A DNA stretch of 54,126 nucleotides from Acidimicrobiia bacterium UBA4744 (GCA_002403855.1 DHIO01000026.1:254025-308150); one strand, 5' to 3'. Counted from the first letter of the stretch, positions 1 through 8,630 are shown. The notes: generated from the sequence alone by a model not told the origin. Numbers and translations: made by a program.

Positions 1-28
1 GGTTTCAGGTTCCGGGTTTCGGGTTGCT
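1..28. repeat. Tandem heptamer repeat, cut by window edge
   Basis: Bases 1-28 read as four 7-base units: GGTTTCA, GGTTCCG, GGTTTCG and GGTTGCT (consensus GGTNNC plus one base). The array lies just downstream of the response regulator stop and probably continues beyond the window. The same heptad pattern recurs on the minus strand at 37986-38011. Confidence 0.55.
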
Positions 29-41
29 GAGCCGCCGACCA

Positions 42-542
42 CTAGGTAGCCCACGGGTCCGAACCGTCGGGAATGTCGGGGGGCGGCTGATCGGTGGCCG
101 TCCCCGCAGTGCCTCGCGGTGGCTCCTCGGGACTGTCGAAGGTCTTCCATCTCTCGCGTGCCGTCTTGATGCCGAAGACGCGGTTGACCGTCCACATGAA
201 CTCGTCTTCATCCAGGTCACCCTTACGAAAGACTGCCACCACGCCGTCGGACTTCGCCTTCTCTTCCAGCGACTGGCTCTCCGAACCGGTGAGGTAGATC
301 ACCGGGATGTCGCTGGTGGCTCCGACCCGGCGCAGCCGGTCGAGAACCGTCAGACCATCCGCCCCCGGCAGGTAGTGATCGAGCAGGATGAGGCCCGGTT
401 GCTCGTTGGCCGCCACCCATGCCGCGTCGACACCGTTCTCGGCGGTGAGCACCGCGAAGTCCCGCTCTTCGAAGAACTTGTTGAGAATCTTTGCGTAGAC
501 CCGGTCGTCGTCGACGATCAGAATCTTCTTTGTTGTGTCGAT
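42..542 (-). CDS. Single-domain response regulator (receiver)
   Basis: CheY-like receiver of a two-component system. In frame from 542 the protein begins with an ILIVDDD acidic pocket, followed by the phosphoacceptor Asp in LILLDHYLPG, the Thr of VIYLTG and a Lys (FRKGD) near the last helix. It ends in a low-complexity Pro/Asp tail with no DNA-binding output domain, so it probably acts by protein contact. The start is a problem: between the in-frame TAG upstream and the DDD motif there is no ATG, GTG or TTG. An ATC at 540-542 with GAGG 8 bases upstream is the best-placed initiator; the first ordinary start, GTG at 452, would remove the acidic pocket. A sequence error is the alternative. Confidence 0.75.
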   Translation of the reverse strand: MDTTKKILIVDDDRVYAKILNKFFEERDFAVLTAENGVDAAWVAANEQPGLILLDHYLPGADGLTVLDRLRRVGATSDIPVIYLTGSESQSLEEKAKSDGVVAVFRKGDLDEDEFMWTVNRVFGIKTARERWKTFDSPEEPPRGTAGTATDQPPPDIPDGSDPWAT

Positions 543-603
543 AGCTACAGCCTCGCGTCTTGGTCCCCGAACTGTACCTTCCTAGCTGCAATCTGTTGAC
601 GCC

Positions 604-609
604 TACCAT
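604..609 (+). promoter_or_regulatory. -10 element, leaderless start of 616 gene
   Basis: TACCAT lies six bases before the ATG at 616. No Shine-Dalgarno sequence is present, so the transcript probably begins at the start codon. No good -35 is visible. Confidence 0.4.
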
Positions 610-615
610 CCTGTC

Positions 616-1722
616 ATGCCACAGCGCTCCCAACCCGATGACCTCGACGCGACCCGCAGAACCATCGTGGCTCGCGAGCTGGTGGCTACCGCCTCCGGGT
701 ACCTGACCTCAGATGTCGCCCTACGGTTGCCGTTCGAGGCTCTGACCACCTTCAAGACTCTCCTTCGCAGGTTCTTCTCGACGGAACCTTGGACGGCAGA
801 CGATGCCCAGAAGCTCAGCGACGCGTTGACACCGCACGTCGCCGAAGGGTGGTGGGAACACGACCTGGGCGGCGGTTTGACGTTGGCCTACGGCGTGCGG
901 GAAGGGCAGTTCGAATTGTGGACGACGGGCGCCGGAACAGCAGCCCCTTCGATCTTCGATCGAGTGTTCGACGGACCGGTGGTGCCCGAAGCAACACCCC
1001 ACCCCCGCAAAGTCAAGTTCGCCACCGGCGGCCTCCCGGCGCCGGGAACCTGGTACCGACGTCTCGATCCAGGAAAGCCGGATGATCCCCGGGTCGAGAG
1101 GTTGTTCGCAGAACCCGACATCACCGACGTCATGGTGGCGGGGGACTTCGTAACCGTGGGCATCGGCGCTCGGTCATCGTGGGAATACCGACTCGAACCC
1201 TTGCTGGCTCTCGTAGCCGAGTTGTTCGCCCATGCCGACACGGATCATCGGCGGCCGGAACGCACTCGCGAGGACCTGATGCAGGAGGCCGGCCGGACGC
1301 ACCCCTCCTCGCGACCCGAGGAGTTGCACCTGCTGGACCCCGACGACGTTGTGGACCGGACCCGGCTGCTGGAGGCCCTCGACGACGCCGACCCGCGGAT
1401 CCGACGCATTGCCGTGGCCGTGTTGCTCGAGTCGGGCGACGCTGAGACTCGCCACCAGGCCGTTGCCCGCGGCATGGCCGACTCAACTCGACTGGTGCGC
1501 CGGACGGCAGTCGACGCGGCCGCCGATGCCGAAGACGAACGGTTCCGGCCACTGTTCGAACGAGTGCTGGACGACGACGACGCTTGGATCCGCTGGAAGG
1601 CCGTACGATCGCTCGGTGAGCTCGGGTTGGAGCGGAGCCGGCCTCTCATCGAAAGACTGGCCGACGACCTCGACTTTCAGGTTCGGTTCGAGGTAGCCAA
1701 GGTGCTGCGCGAGGCCGGTTGA
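616..1722 (+). CDS. Nfu_N-like domain fused to HEAT repeats
   Basis: 368-residue cytosolic protein with no signal peptide. Residues about 128-205 resemble the NifU/Nfu N-terminal domain, which in Nfu proteins accompanies Fe-S cluster carriage: HPRKVKF, then RLFAEPDITDVMVAGDFVTV and an SSWEYRL helix. There is no CxxC cluster-binding domain. Residues about 248-368 form HEAT/PBS-type helical repeats (RLLEALDDADPRIRRIAV, then WIRWKAVRSLGELG). The first 120 residues match nothing I know. HEAT repeats usually mediate protein binding, so an adaptor role linked to Fe-S maturation is possible but inferred. The divergent neighbour is the response regulator. The ATG has no Shine-Dalgarno and appears leaderless. 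Confidence 0.7.
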   Translation: MPQRSQPDDLDATRRTIVARELVATASGYLTSDVALRLPFEALTTFKTLLRRFFSTEPWTADDAQKLSDALTPHVAEGWWEHDLGGGLTLAYGVREGQFELWTTGAGTAAPSIFDRVFDGPVVPEATPHPRKVKFATGGLPAPGTWYRRLDPGKPDDPRVERLFAEPDITDVMVAGDFVTVGIGARSSWEYRLEPLLALVAELFAHADTDHRRPERTREDLMQEAGRTHPSSRPEELHLLDPDDVVDRTRLLEALDDADPRIRRIAVAVLLESGDAETRHQAVARGMADSTRLVRRTAVDAAADAEDERFRPLFERVLDDDDAWIRWKAVRSLGELGLERSRPLIERLADDLDFQVRFEVAKVLREAG

Positions 1723-1771
1723 TGGGCATTGCGCCGAAGCCGGGGCCCCGATAGGCCGCCTCGCCGCGGAT

Positions 1772-1777
1772 TATCCT
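1772..1777 (+). promoter_or_regulatory. -10 element, leaderless start of 1785 gene
   Basis: TATCCT is seven bases before the GTG at 1785, and there is no Shine-Dalgarno. This supports GTG 1785 as both the transcription and translation start. Confidence 0.45.
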
Positions 1778-1784
1778 CCAATCC

Positions 1785-3809
1785 GTGACGTTCTCCTATC
1801 CCCCGGCGCGCCGCTCCGACGTCGTCGACGACTACCACGGAACCCGGGTTCCCGACCCCTACCGCTGGCTGGAGGAACCCGAATCGGACGAGACCAAAGC
1901 GTTCATCGACGCCCAGAACGAACTCAGCCTCCCCTATTTGGAGGCCCTCCCGGAGCGAGACGCGTTGCGGGATCGTATGGAAGAGCTGTGGGATGTCCCC
2001 CGGACGGGAGCACCGACCGTCCGTGCCGGGGTGGCCGTCTGGTCGCACAACGACGGTCTGCAAGATCAGCCCGTCTTCGTCGTACGCCGACCGGGCCGAG
2101 AAGACCAGGTCCTGCTCGACCCCAATGCTCTCTCCGAAGACGGAACCGTCGCCGTCATCGTCACTTCGCTGTCCGACGATGGTCGCCACCTGGCCTACTC
2201 GGCGGCCGACTCGGGAAGCGACTGGCAGATCATCCGCATCCGAAACACCGAAACCGGCGAGGATCTGGAAGATGAGCTCCGATACGTGAAGTTCACCGAA
2301 ATCTCCTGGCGCCAAGACGGCTTCTTCTACTCGAGGTTTCCCGAACAGGATCCGACCTCGACCGAACCTTCACGCAACATGACGGTCTGTTACCACCGGC
2401 TCGGCGCCCCGCAGGATGACGACGTGGTGGTCTTCTCGAACCCCGACGATCCCGATCTCGGCTATGGCGCCACCGTGAGCGACGACGGCCGGTATTTGAT
2501 CCTGTCGGAGTGGGAAGGCACCTCACACAAGAACGGACTGCTCTACAAGCCGCTCGACGATGACTACGGAGAGTGGGTCCGTCTGGCGTCCCCCGGCCTG
2601 GCACTCCACGCCTTCCTGGCTCACCACGACGGTGCCTTCTTGCTCCACACCGACCTCGAGGCGCCCAATGGACAAATCGTGCGCATGCCCCTCGACAGAC
2701 CCGAGGAGGCCGAAGTGATCGTCGCCGAAGGCCCCCAGGCCATCGAAGTGGCCACCGTCGCAGCGGGCCGACTGGTGACTATCGCCCTGCACGAGGCATC
2801 CCACCGGATGAGAGCTTTCGATCTCGACGGGGCTCCGACCGGCCTCATCGAGCTGCCGGGCGCCGGAACGGTGACCGAATTGACCGGCCGCCTGCAGGAC
2901 GACTCGATGTACATGGGCTTCCAGTCGTTCCTCCACCCGCCTTCGGCATTGCGGTGGGACGGGACATTGCTCGAGATTTTCGCCGGCGCCGGCGCCCCGC
3001 TGGATCCGGACCGGGTCATCATCGAACGCAGGCGAGTCGTTTCAACCGACGGGGCGGAGGTAGGGATGTTCGTCATTCGTATGACGACCACCGTGCTCCC
3101 GGGTCCGGTCGAGTTGTACGGCTACGGCGGGTTCAACATCAGCCTCACGCCAATGTTCGAGCCGGCCCGGCTCGCCTTCCTCGAAGCGGGCGGAGTGGTG
3201 GCGGTCGCCAACCTGAGGGGTGGGTCTGAACTCGGGGAGACGTGGCACGAGGCCGGGATGCTTGGCAACAAACAGCAGGTATTCGAGGATTTCTTGTGCT
3301 GCGCCCGATCTCTCGTTTCCGACGGCATCGCTGCTCCCGGCACCTTGGGCATCCGCGGCGGGTCCAACGGCGGGCTGCTCACGGCGGCGGCCATGGTGCA
3401 GTGCCCCGATCTATTCGGGGCGGTCGTCTGCCAGGTACCGGTCACCGACATGCTCCGCTATCAGCATTTCACCGCAGGTCGCTACTGGACGGTCGAATAC
3501 GGAGACGCCGACAAAGACCCGGAAGCCTTCAGCTGGCTGGCGGCCTATTCGCCCTATCACAACGTCACCCCGGGGGTCGGCTATCCGCCGCTACTGATCA
3601 CAACCGCCGAATCAGACGACCGCGTAGTCCCGATGCATTCCCTCAAGCTGGCGGCGGCCGTACAGCATGCCGTCGGTGGGACTTCGGATCAGCCTCTCCT
3701 CATCCGCGTCGAAACCCGAGCCGGGCACGGATTAGGAAAGCCGACTTCCAAGGTGATCGACGAGTCCGCCGACGTGTTTGCGTTCCTGCTCCACCACCTG
3801 CGCCCGTAG
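1785..3809 (+). CDS. Prolyl oligopeptidase family serine peptidase
   Basis: S9A-type peptidase of 674 residues, close to the family's usual ~700. It should cleave short peptides after proline in the cytosol, as no signal peptide is seen. The N-terminus has the family pattern VVDDYHGTRVPDPYRWLEEP, followed by a propeller region of about 330 residues and a C-terminal alpha/beta hydrolase domain. The catalytic triad is visible: Ser527 in GGSNGG, Asp611 in SDDRV and His648 in RAGHGLG. The VANLRGGSELG segment near residue 470 is also typical. It is a single gene between the HEAT protein and the convergent VOC gene. Exact substrate preference, proline-specific or oligopeptidase B-like, is not certain. 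Confidence 0.93.
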   Translation: MTFSYPPARRSDVVDDYHGTRVPDPYRWLEEPESDETKAFIDAQNELSLPYLEALPERDALRDRMEELWDVPRTGAPTVRAGVAVWSHNDGLQDQPVFVVRRPGREDQVLLDPNALSEDGTVAVIVTSLSDDGRHLAYSAADSGSDWQIIRIRNTETGEDLEDELRYVKFTEISWRQDGFFYSRFPEQDPTSTEPSRNMTVCYHRLGAPQDDDVVVFSNPDDPDLGYGATVSDDGRYLILSEWEGTSHKNGLLYKPLDDDYGEWVRLASPGLALHAFLAHHDGAFLLHTDLEAPNGQIVRMPLDRPEEAEVIVAEGPQAIEVATVAAGRLVTIALHEASHRMRAFDLDGAPTGLIELPGAGTVTELTGRLQDDSMYMGFQSFLHPPSALRWDGTLLEIFAGAGAPLDPDRVIIERRRVVSTDGAEVGMFVIRMTTTVLPGPVELYGYGGFNISLTPMFEPARLAFLEAGGVVAVANLRGGSELGETWHEAGMLGNKQQVFEDFLCCARSLVSDGIAAPGTLGIRGGSNGGLLTAAAMVQCPDLFGAVVCQVPVTDMLRYQHFTAGRYWTVEYGDADKDPEAFSWLAAYSPYHNVTPGVGYPPLLITTAESDDRVVPMHSLKLAAAVQHAVGGTSDQPLLIRVETRAGHGLGKPTSKVIDESADVFAFLLHHLRP

Positions 3810-3853
3810 CCTGAGGGCTCAGATGGTGGAAATGACGCCTGGGGGTCTCCGAG

Positions 3854-4231
3854 CTACATGTCTCCGTCGAAGAGTCCGACGATGTTGCCCTCGGTGTCTT
3901 TGAACCAGGCCCCCTTGGAGCCGTCCGGTAGGGTGACGACTCCGTCGACGGTTTTGATCTCGCCCATGTCGTACTCCTCGAACTGCACGCCCCGCCCTCG
4001 AAGGTGCGCCACTGCCGCTGAGACGTCCTCAACTCCGATGCCGGCCGCGGTTGCCTGATTGGTGCCGGCGAACTCGGATGGATAAACCATGATCCAGTTC
4101 TTTCCGACCCGCACTCTCACCGAGCCGTCCGTTCCCTGCGGGGCAACATCAAACCCGAGCACCTCTTCATAGAACTTCGAAGCCCGGTTGATGTCACCGG
4201 CCGGCAGTGTGGCTACTGCTTCACGAAACAC
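3854..4231 (-). CDS. VOC (glyoxalase/bleomycin-resistance) family protein
   Basis: Small vicinal-oxygen-chelate fold protein of 125 residues with two beta-alpha-beta-beta-beta modules: LPAGDINRASKFYEEVLGF at the N-terminus, then GIGVEDVSAAVAHLRGRGVQ and the C-terminal KDTEGNIVGLF strand with its metal-ligand-type Glu. Members act as lyases, dioxygenases or drug-binding proteins, and the substrate here cannot be read. I chose GTG 4231 because AGGGAGG lies about 6 bases upstream; an upstream in-frame GTG at 4261 would run through that Shine-Dalgarno. It converges on the oligopeptidase gene. Confidence 0.85.
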   Translation of the reverse strand: MFREAVATLPAGDINRASKFYEEVLGFDVAPQGTDGSVRVRVGKNWIMVYPSEFAGTNQATAAGIGVEDVSAAVAHLRGRGVQFEEYDMGEIKTVDGVVTLPDGSKGAWFKDTEGNIVGLFDGDM

Positions 4232-4326
4232 GAGTTCCTCCCTCTCGCTACTGAAAACCACCCTACCTCGTCTCGGCGGTTATGTGAACTTGTGAAGACC
4301 CGGAAGGACTGCAAAGAAACTGCACC

Positions 4327-4332
4327 TATGCT
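4327..4332 (+). promoter_or_regulatory. -10 element, leaderless start of 4339 gene
   Basis: TATGCT is six bases before GTG 4339, with no Shine-Dalgarno. The -35 is not recognisable. Confidence 0.45.
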
Positions 4333-4338
4333 CGCCTG

Positions 4339-5001
4339 GTGCGAAAGGTAGCCGGACTCGACGGATGCAAAGGTGGCTGGGTGGCCGTAGAGCTGATCGA
4401 TGGCAGCTTCAGGCGGGCCTTCACCACCGAGCGGCTCCGCGCAGCGCTCAGCCGACTCCAGTCTGCACAAGTGATCGGCATCGACATCCCGATCGGCTTT
4501 CCCTCGGCGGGGATCCGACCCGCTGATCTAGCTGCTCGGGAAGTGGTCGGACCGCGTCGCCACTCGGTGTTTCTGGTGCCGCCCCGACGAGTCATCCGGG
4601 CAGACAACTACACCGAGGCCCGGGAGCTGGCGAAGTCGGTTTGGGGGAGAGGTCTTCCCGCCCAGACCTACGCGTTACGCGACAAGATTCTCGAGGCAGA
4701 CGAACTTCAGGCTGAGGGCGGGCTCATAGAAGTCCACCCGGAGGTGTCGTTCCGGGTCCTCGCCGGCGAGCCACTCCGATATCCGAAGCGAACCTGGAAC
4801 GGCCTGCAGCAAAGGCTCGCCTTGCTGGAAGAGGTCGGAATCTACCTCCCACATCTCCTCGACGAGGCCGGCAGGGTTCCGGCCGACGACCTGCTGGACG
4901 CGGCGGTCGTGGCATGGTCTGCCGACCGCCACGCTCGAAGTCGATCGGCGCATCTCCCCGCGGATGCCGATATCCGCCGCCAACCCGTGATTTGGTACTA
5001 A
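4339..5001 (+). CDS. DUF429 family protein (predicted RNase H-fold nuclease)
   Basis: 220-residue protein of the DUF429/COG2410 family, predicted from its fold to be a nuclease but without an established reaction. Family marks are VAGLDGCKGGWV at the N-terminus, VIGIDIPIGFP, the R-x-S-VF-x-PPRR segment, the Glu in IEVHPEVSF and the closing DDLLDAAVVAWSA helix. The acidic residues in these motifs are those expected to hold metal. It is a stand-alone gene divergent from the VOC gene, with a leaderless-type GTG start. No partner is obvious. Confidence 0.85.
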   Translation: MRKVAGLDGCKGGWVAVELIDGSFRRAFTTERLRAALSRLQSAQVIGIDIPIGFPSAGIRPADLAAREVVGPRRHSVFLVPPRRVIRADNYTEARELAKSVWGRGLPAQTYALRDKILEADELQAEGGLIEVHPEVSFRVLAGEPLRYPKRTWNGLQQRLALLEEVGIYLPHLLDEAGRVPADDLLDAAVVAWSADRHARSRSAHLPADADIRRQPVIWY

Positions 5002-5016
5002 GTCGGACGGTCTCAG

Positions 5017-5487
5017 TCAGCGACGGAGAGTTGCCACCAGACGTTGCGGCTCCAGCAAAGCGTCGAGTGCGTCGACGGCACTCCCAAAGAGGATATCGGC
5101 CGATTCGAGGGCGGCGCCGGCGGTTCCTTCGCTTTGCATAACGGCCAGCCCCAGGGCCGCTTGGGCCAGCATCAATCGGTCGTTGTGGCCGTTGCCGAGG
5201 GCAACCGTGGAAGACGACCCCAACCTGGCGACATGGGCAGCCTTGGCAGTGTCTTCATCACCACCGGTGAGGATCACCACCTCAACCGGTAGGTCCTGCG
5301 CCTCTCTGCGTACGCGGCCAAACGTGTCTGCGGTGAGGATGGTTATTCGGAGTTGTTGTGAGAGGGTCCGCAGCCGGTCGTCCACCCCGGCCAGCAGTCG
5401 GCCGCCCTGCGCGATCGTGCCGTTGTAGTCGGTCACGAGGCGCTCCAGACGCAGAACCGGACGGCCGGGGATGTCGATCCTGATCAT
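5017..5487 (-). CDS. HAD-like protein, soluble P-type ATPase type
   Basis: 156-residue haloacid-dehalogenase-fold protein like COG4087. The first motif is LVTDYNGTIA, where the usual second Asp of DxDxT is Asn; the Thr motif is ITILTADTFG, and GNGHNDRLML is the acidic motif IV. The Asp-to-Asn change in motif I questions phosphatase activity, so it may be a weak hydrolase or a regulatory protein. The ATG at 5487 is preceded by AGGAG 8 bases upstream; an earlier in-frame start at 5643 would add an unrelated Arg-rich stretch. It converges on the DUF429 gene and is divergent from lon. Confidence 0.75.
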   Translation of the reverse strand: MIRIDIPGRPVLRLERLVTDYNGTIAQGGRLLAGVDDRLRTLSQQLRITILTADTFGRVRREAQDLPVEVVILTGGDEDTAKAAHVARLGSSSTVALGNGHNDRLMLAQAALGLAVMQSEGTAGAALESADILFGSAVDALDALLEPQRLVATLRR

Positions 5488-5605
5488 GGTTTCTCCTGGC
5501 CCACCGCAATCTACCCGGTTCGCCGGGTAGGTATCCCAGTTTCGGCCACCGAAGGGGGGAACCATTCGCCGGGCGCTCCTCATCGTGAATATTCGGGCTC
5601 CCGTG

Positions 5606-5631
5606 CTCAGTATGAGATACCGAGAACTGAG
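5606..5631. promoter_or_regulatory. Inverted repeat between HAD gene and lon
   Basis: CTCAGT (5606-5611) and ACTGAG (5626-5631) form a perfect 6-base inverted repeat with 14 bases between arms, in the divergent intergenic region upstream of lon. It could be an operator. It does not match the HspR HAIR consensus, which has a 7-base spacer. Confidence 0.3.
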
Positions 5632-5738
5632 TGCCTCCCCCAATAAGAATCTGAGCCGGTTATTGTCAGATCCGTTCGGGTGATCGGGAATATCAGACTA
5701 GGTCTCTCGGTTGAACCCGGCTCGACAGAAAGGTTTGC

Positions 5739-8039
5739 ATGGCTGACACCAAAGAATTGACCCTTCCCGTACTCCCCCTGCGTAACGGAGTCGTGTTCCC
5801 GCATATGGTGGTTACGCTCCGGATCGAAACCGAGGAGGGAACCACTGCGGCAGCAGCAGCCGCTCAGTCCGATGGGCTGATGTTGCTGGTGCCGAAGGTG
5901 AACGGCAACTATGCCGGCGTAGGAACGGTGGCGCGGATCCAGGACGCCGACGGTGGCAACGTGGTCGTCGAGGGGCTGGCTCGCGCCAGGGTCGGCGCCG
6001 GACGAACGGACGACCGGGGAGCCCTCTGGGTGGACGCCGAGCAGTATCCGGAAGCCGATGTTCATGATGAAGCGCTCGATGACCTGGTCGGCGAATACCG
6101 AGCTGTCGTGAGCGAGGTATTGAACCAAAGGGGCATGGCCGGTGTGGCCGAGAGAGTCCTCGGGATCGAGAACCCCAGCCGGTTGGCCGATCTGGCCGTC
6201 TACTCCCCCGATCTTTCGCTCGAGCAGAAGGTCGAGTTGCTGGAAACCCTCGATATCCGGGAGCGGCTCGGAAAGCTCATGTCGTGGATGGGCGAAGTGC
6301 TGGCCGACCTCACCCTGCGCAGAAAGGTCCGCGACAGCGCCACCGAACGCATCGACAAGTCACAGCGCGACTACCTGTTACGCCAGCAACTGGAAGCAAT
6401 CAAGAAGGAACTGGGAGAAGACGGAGACGCCTCCTCCGACTACCGGACGAAGCTCGAGGAAGCCGATCTCCCGGAACAGGCCCGGGAAGCCGTTGAGCGG
6501 GAGATCGACCGGCTGGAACGCATGTCCGAGCAGTCCCCCGAGCACTCATGGATCCGTACGTGGCTCGACACGATGTTCGACGTTCCGTGGGGTACTCGTT
6601 CCGATGATCGTCTGGACCTCGACGAGGCATGGGCGGTACTCGACGCAGACCACACCGGCCTCGCAGATGTGAAGGAGCGCATCGTCGAGCACCTGGCCGT
6701 CCGGAAATTGCGCAAGGACCGCGGCCTGGAGGACGCCGGAAATCTGAGAGAGGGCGCCATCCTGCTGCTGGTGGGACCGCCCGGGGTCGGCAAGACGTCG
6801 CTGGGAGAGTCGGTGGCGCGAGCTCTGGGCCGCAAGTTCGTGCGGGTAGCCCTGGGCGGGATACGCGACGAGGCCGAGGTTCGTGGCCATCGCCGCACCT
6901 ATGTGGGGGCGCGCCCCGGTCGGATCGTCCGGGCGCTGGTCGAGGCCGAGACCATGAATCCTGTGTTCCTACTGGACGAGATGGACAAGGTCGGATCGGA
7001 CTGGCGGGGCGACCCATCGTCAGCTCTGCTCGAGGTTCTGGATCCGGCGCAGAACCACACGTTCCGCGACCACTACTTGGAATTGGACCTCGATCTTTCC
7101 GATGTGTTGTTCATCGCCACCGCCAACGTGCTGGAAACGATTCCGGCGCCCCTCCTGGATCGCACGGAAGTGATCCGTCTCGACGGCTACACGGACCTCG
7201 AGAAGGTGGCCATCGCCCGCGACCACCTCCTCCCCCGTCAGATTCGCGGGGCGGGCCTCGAACCCGAAGAGATCGAAATCACCGAGGAGGCGCTCACCAC
7301 CATCGTCGACCGCTACACGAGGGAGGCAGGTGTTCGGTCCCTCGAGCGTGAACTGGGCAAGCTGGCTCGAAAGGTGGCGACCGAGATTGCCCGCGGGGAC
7401 GGCACGCCGAGGACAGTGGAGGTCAATGAACCCGACGTCAAGGACTATCTGGGCAAGCCCCGCGTCTGGCGGGACGAGGCCAAGGACCGAACCGCGGTCC
7501 CGGGGGTGGCCACGGGCCTGGCCGTGACCGGAGCCGGCGGCGACGTGTTGTTCATCGAGGCCACCGCCATGGACGGCGAACCCGGGCTCACCCTCACCGG
7601 ACAGCTCGGTGACGTGATGAAGGAGTCGGCGCGCATCGCTCTCTCCTACGTCGAGTCCCATGCCGGTCGGTTGGAGATCGATTCCGCCGATCTCAAGCGG
7701 CGGTTCCACGTCCACGTGCCGGCCGGCGCCGTACCCAAAGACGGCCCTTCCGCCGGGATCACGATGACCGCCGCGCTGGCCTCACTGCTGTCGGGAAGAA
7801 AGGTGAAGGACACCCTTGGCATGACCGGGGAGATCACCCTCCAAGGCAAGGTACTGCCAATCGGCGGCGTGAAGCAGAAGGTGCTGGCGGCGCATCGGGC
7901 CGGCCTGACGGAGGTGATCCTCCCGGCCCGCAACGAGGTGGACCTCGACGACGTCCCGGAGAGTTGCCGGCAGGAGATGACCTTCCATGTCGTCGACACA
8001 ATAGACGAGGTGCTCGACAAGGCACTCGAAGCGACCTGA
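5739..8039 (+). CDS. lon: ATP-dependent protease Lon (LonA)
   Basis: 766-residue LonA protease, which degrades damaged and regulatory proteins in the cytosol. Domain order is the N-terminal substrate-binding LON domain (LPVLPLRNGVVFPHMVV), a coiled-coil helical linker ending in DYLLRQQLEAIKKELGE, an AAA+ module with Walker A GPPGVGKTS near residue 346 and Walker B FLLDEMDKVG, and a C-terminal peptidase with Ser671 in PKDGPSAG and Lys714 in GGVKQK. All catalytic residues are present and the length is normal. ATG 5739 follows AGAAAGG. The 250-base upstream region carries an inverted repeat (5606-5631). No chaperone genes are nearby. Confidence 0.98.
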   Translation: MADTKELTLPVLPLRNGVVFPHMVVTLRIETEEGTTAAAAAAQSDGLMLLVPKVNGNYAGVGTVARIQDADGGNVVVEGLARARVGAGRTDDRGALWVDAEQYPEADVHDEALDDLVGEYRAVVSEVLNQRGMAGVAERVLGIENPSRLADLAVYSPDLSLEQKVELLETLDIRERLGKLMSWMGEVLADLTLRRKVRDSATERIDKSQRDYLLRQQLEAIKKELGEDGDASSDYRTKLEEADLPEQAREAVEREIDRLERMSEQSPEHSWIRTWLDTMFDVPWGTRSDDRLDLDEAWAVLDADHTGLADVKERIVEHLAVRKLRKDRGLEDAGNLREGAILLLVGPPGVGKTSLGESVARALGRKFVRVALGGIRDEAEVRGHRRTYVGARPGRIVRALVEAETMNPVFLLDEMDKVGSDWRGDPSSALLEVLDPAQNHTFRDHYLELDLDLSDVLFIATANVLETIPAPLLDRTEVIRLDGYTDLEKVAIARDHLLPRQIRGAGLEPEEIEITEEALTTIVDRYTREAGVRSLERELGKLARKVATEIARGDGTPRTVEVNEPDVKDYLGKPRVWRDEAKDRTAVPGVATGLAVTGAGGDVLFIEATAMDGEPGLTLTGQLGDVMKESARIALSYVESHAGRLEIDSADLKRRFHVHVPAGAVPKDGPSAGITMTAALASLLSGRKVKDTLGMTGEITLQGKVLPIGGVKQKVLAAHRAGLTEVILPARNEVDLDDVPESCRQEMTFHVVDTIDEVLDKALEAT

Positions 8040-8188
8040 TCCGAGTGCGGACGTTTCGGCGAGCAAGTTAGGCGACGAGAGAGCGGCGATTGTCTTGGGC
8101 CGGCACTAGTCACCTCGAGCGTCCAACCAACCCTTCTTTATTTTCCCTGTCAGGGGGGGACAATCATGCCGTGGCGATGGGAGGCCAG

Positions 8189-8443
8189 ATGCGCAGGCGC
8201 TCGACCCGCGAGGCCCGGTCTGCAAAACATGAACATGAATTCAGCGTTCAGAACGTTGGGGCAGCTCTGCAAAGGCACGTTTGTGGCCGCTGCGGGCACG
8301 TGAGCATCGACGCGATACCTCCGTCCGACCTGCGAGCCGAAGTGCTCGAGGTCGAAGCGGGCCTCTTCAAGGACTCTCAGGCGTCGGCGCACGTTGATGA
8401 AGAACCGGTGATCGGCCTGCCGCCTTTCGGTGAGCGGAGGTGA
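8189..8443 (+). CDS. Small hypothetical protein with CxxC motif
   Basis: 84 residues, family not recognised. The middle holds RHVCGRCGHVSID, a single CxxC knuckle that could bind zinc in a dimer; the rest is charged, with an Arg-rich start and an acidic C-terminal half. ATG 8189 has GGGAGG four bases upstream, whereas longer in-frame starts lack a Shine-Dalgarno. CCCTG-T-CAGGG (8145-8155) upstream is a short palindrome that may be regulatory. It is followed within five bases by another CxxC protein, so the two are probably co-transcribed. Confidence 0.5.
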   Translation: MRRRSTREARSAKHEHEFSVQNVGAALQRHVCGRCGHVSIDAIPPSDLRAEVLEVEAGLFKDSQASAHVDEEPVIGLPPFGERR

Positions 8444-8447
8444 GCCG

Positions 8448-8621
8448 TTGAGCACTCTTCTCTGTGATCGCTGCGCCCAGCCGGCGCTGGTGATCTACGA
8501 ACACGAGCCTCTGTGTGGACCCTGCGCCTTGAAGGCCCTCGACGAGCACCATCAGTACCTGGTCGTGGAGGTAGATGACACCGCCCCGTCGGAAGAGACC
8601 AAGGATTCGCAACACGTTTGA
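8448..8621 (+). CDS. Small zinc-ribbon protein
   Basis: 57 residues beginning at TTG 8448, with GGAGG eight bases upstream; GTG 8430 would overlap the ribosome site. Two CxxC knuckles are seen, LLCDRCAQPAL and PLCGPCALKA, giving a four-Cys zinc ribbon followed by an acidic tail. The knuckle spacing and the PAL residues closely match the N-terminus of the 12307 gene. Function unknown; nucleic-acid or protein binding is typical of such ribbons. It sits between two other short genes ahead of glgX. Confidence 0.55.
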   Translation: MSTLLCDRCAQPALVIYEHEPLCGPCALKALDEHHQYLVVEVDDTAPSEETKDSQHV

Positions 8622-8630
8622 GACGGACTC

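Noticed and set aside
223..633. Long minus-strand frame over the response regulator
   Set aside because: It is Arg-rich and out of frame with the receiver domain; a shadow frame.
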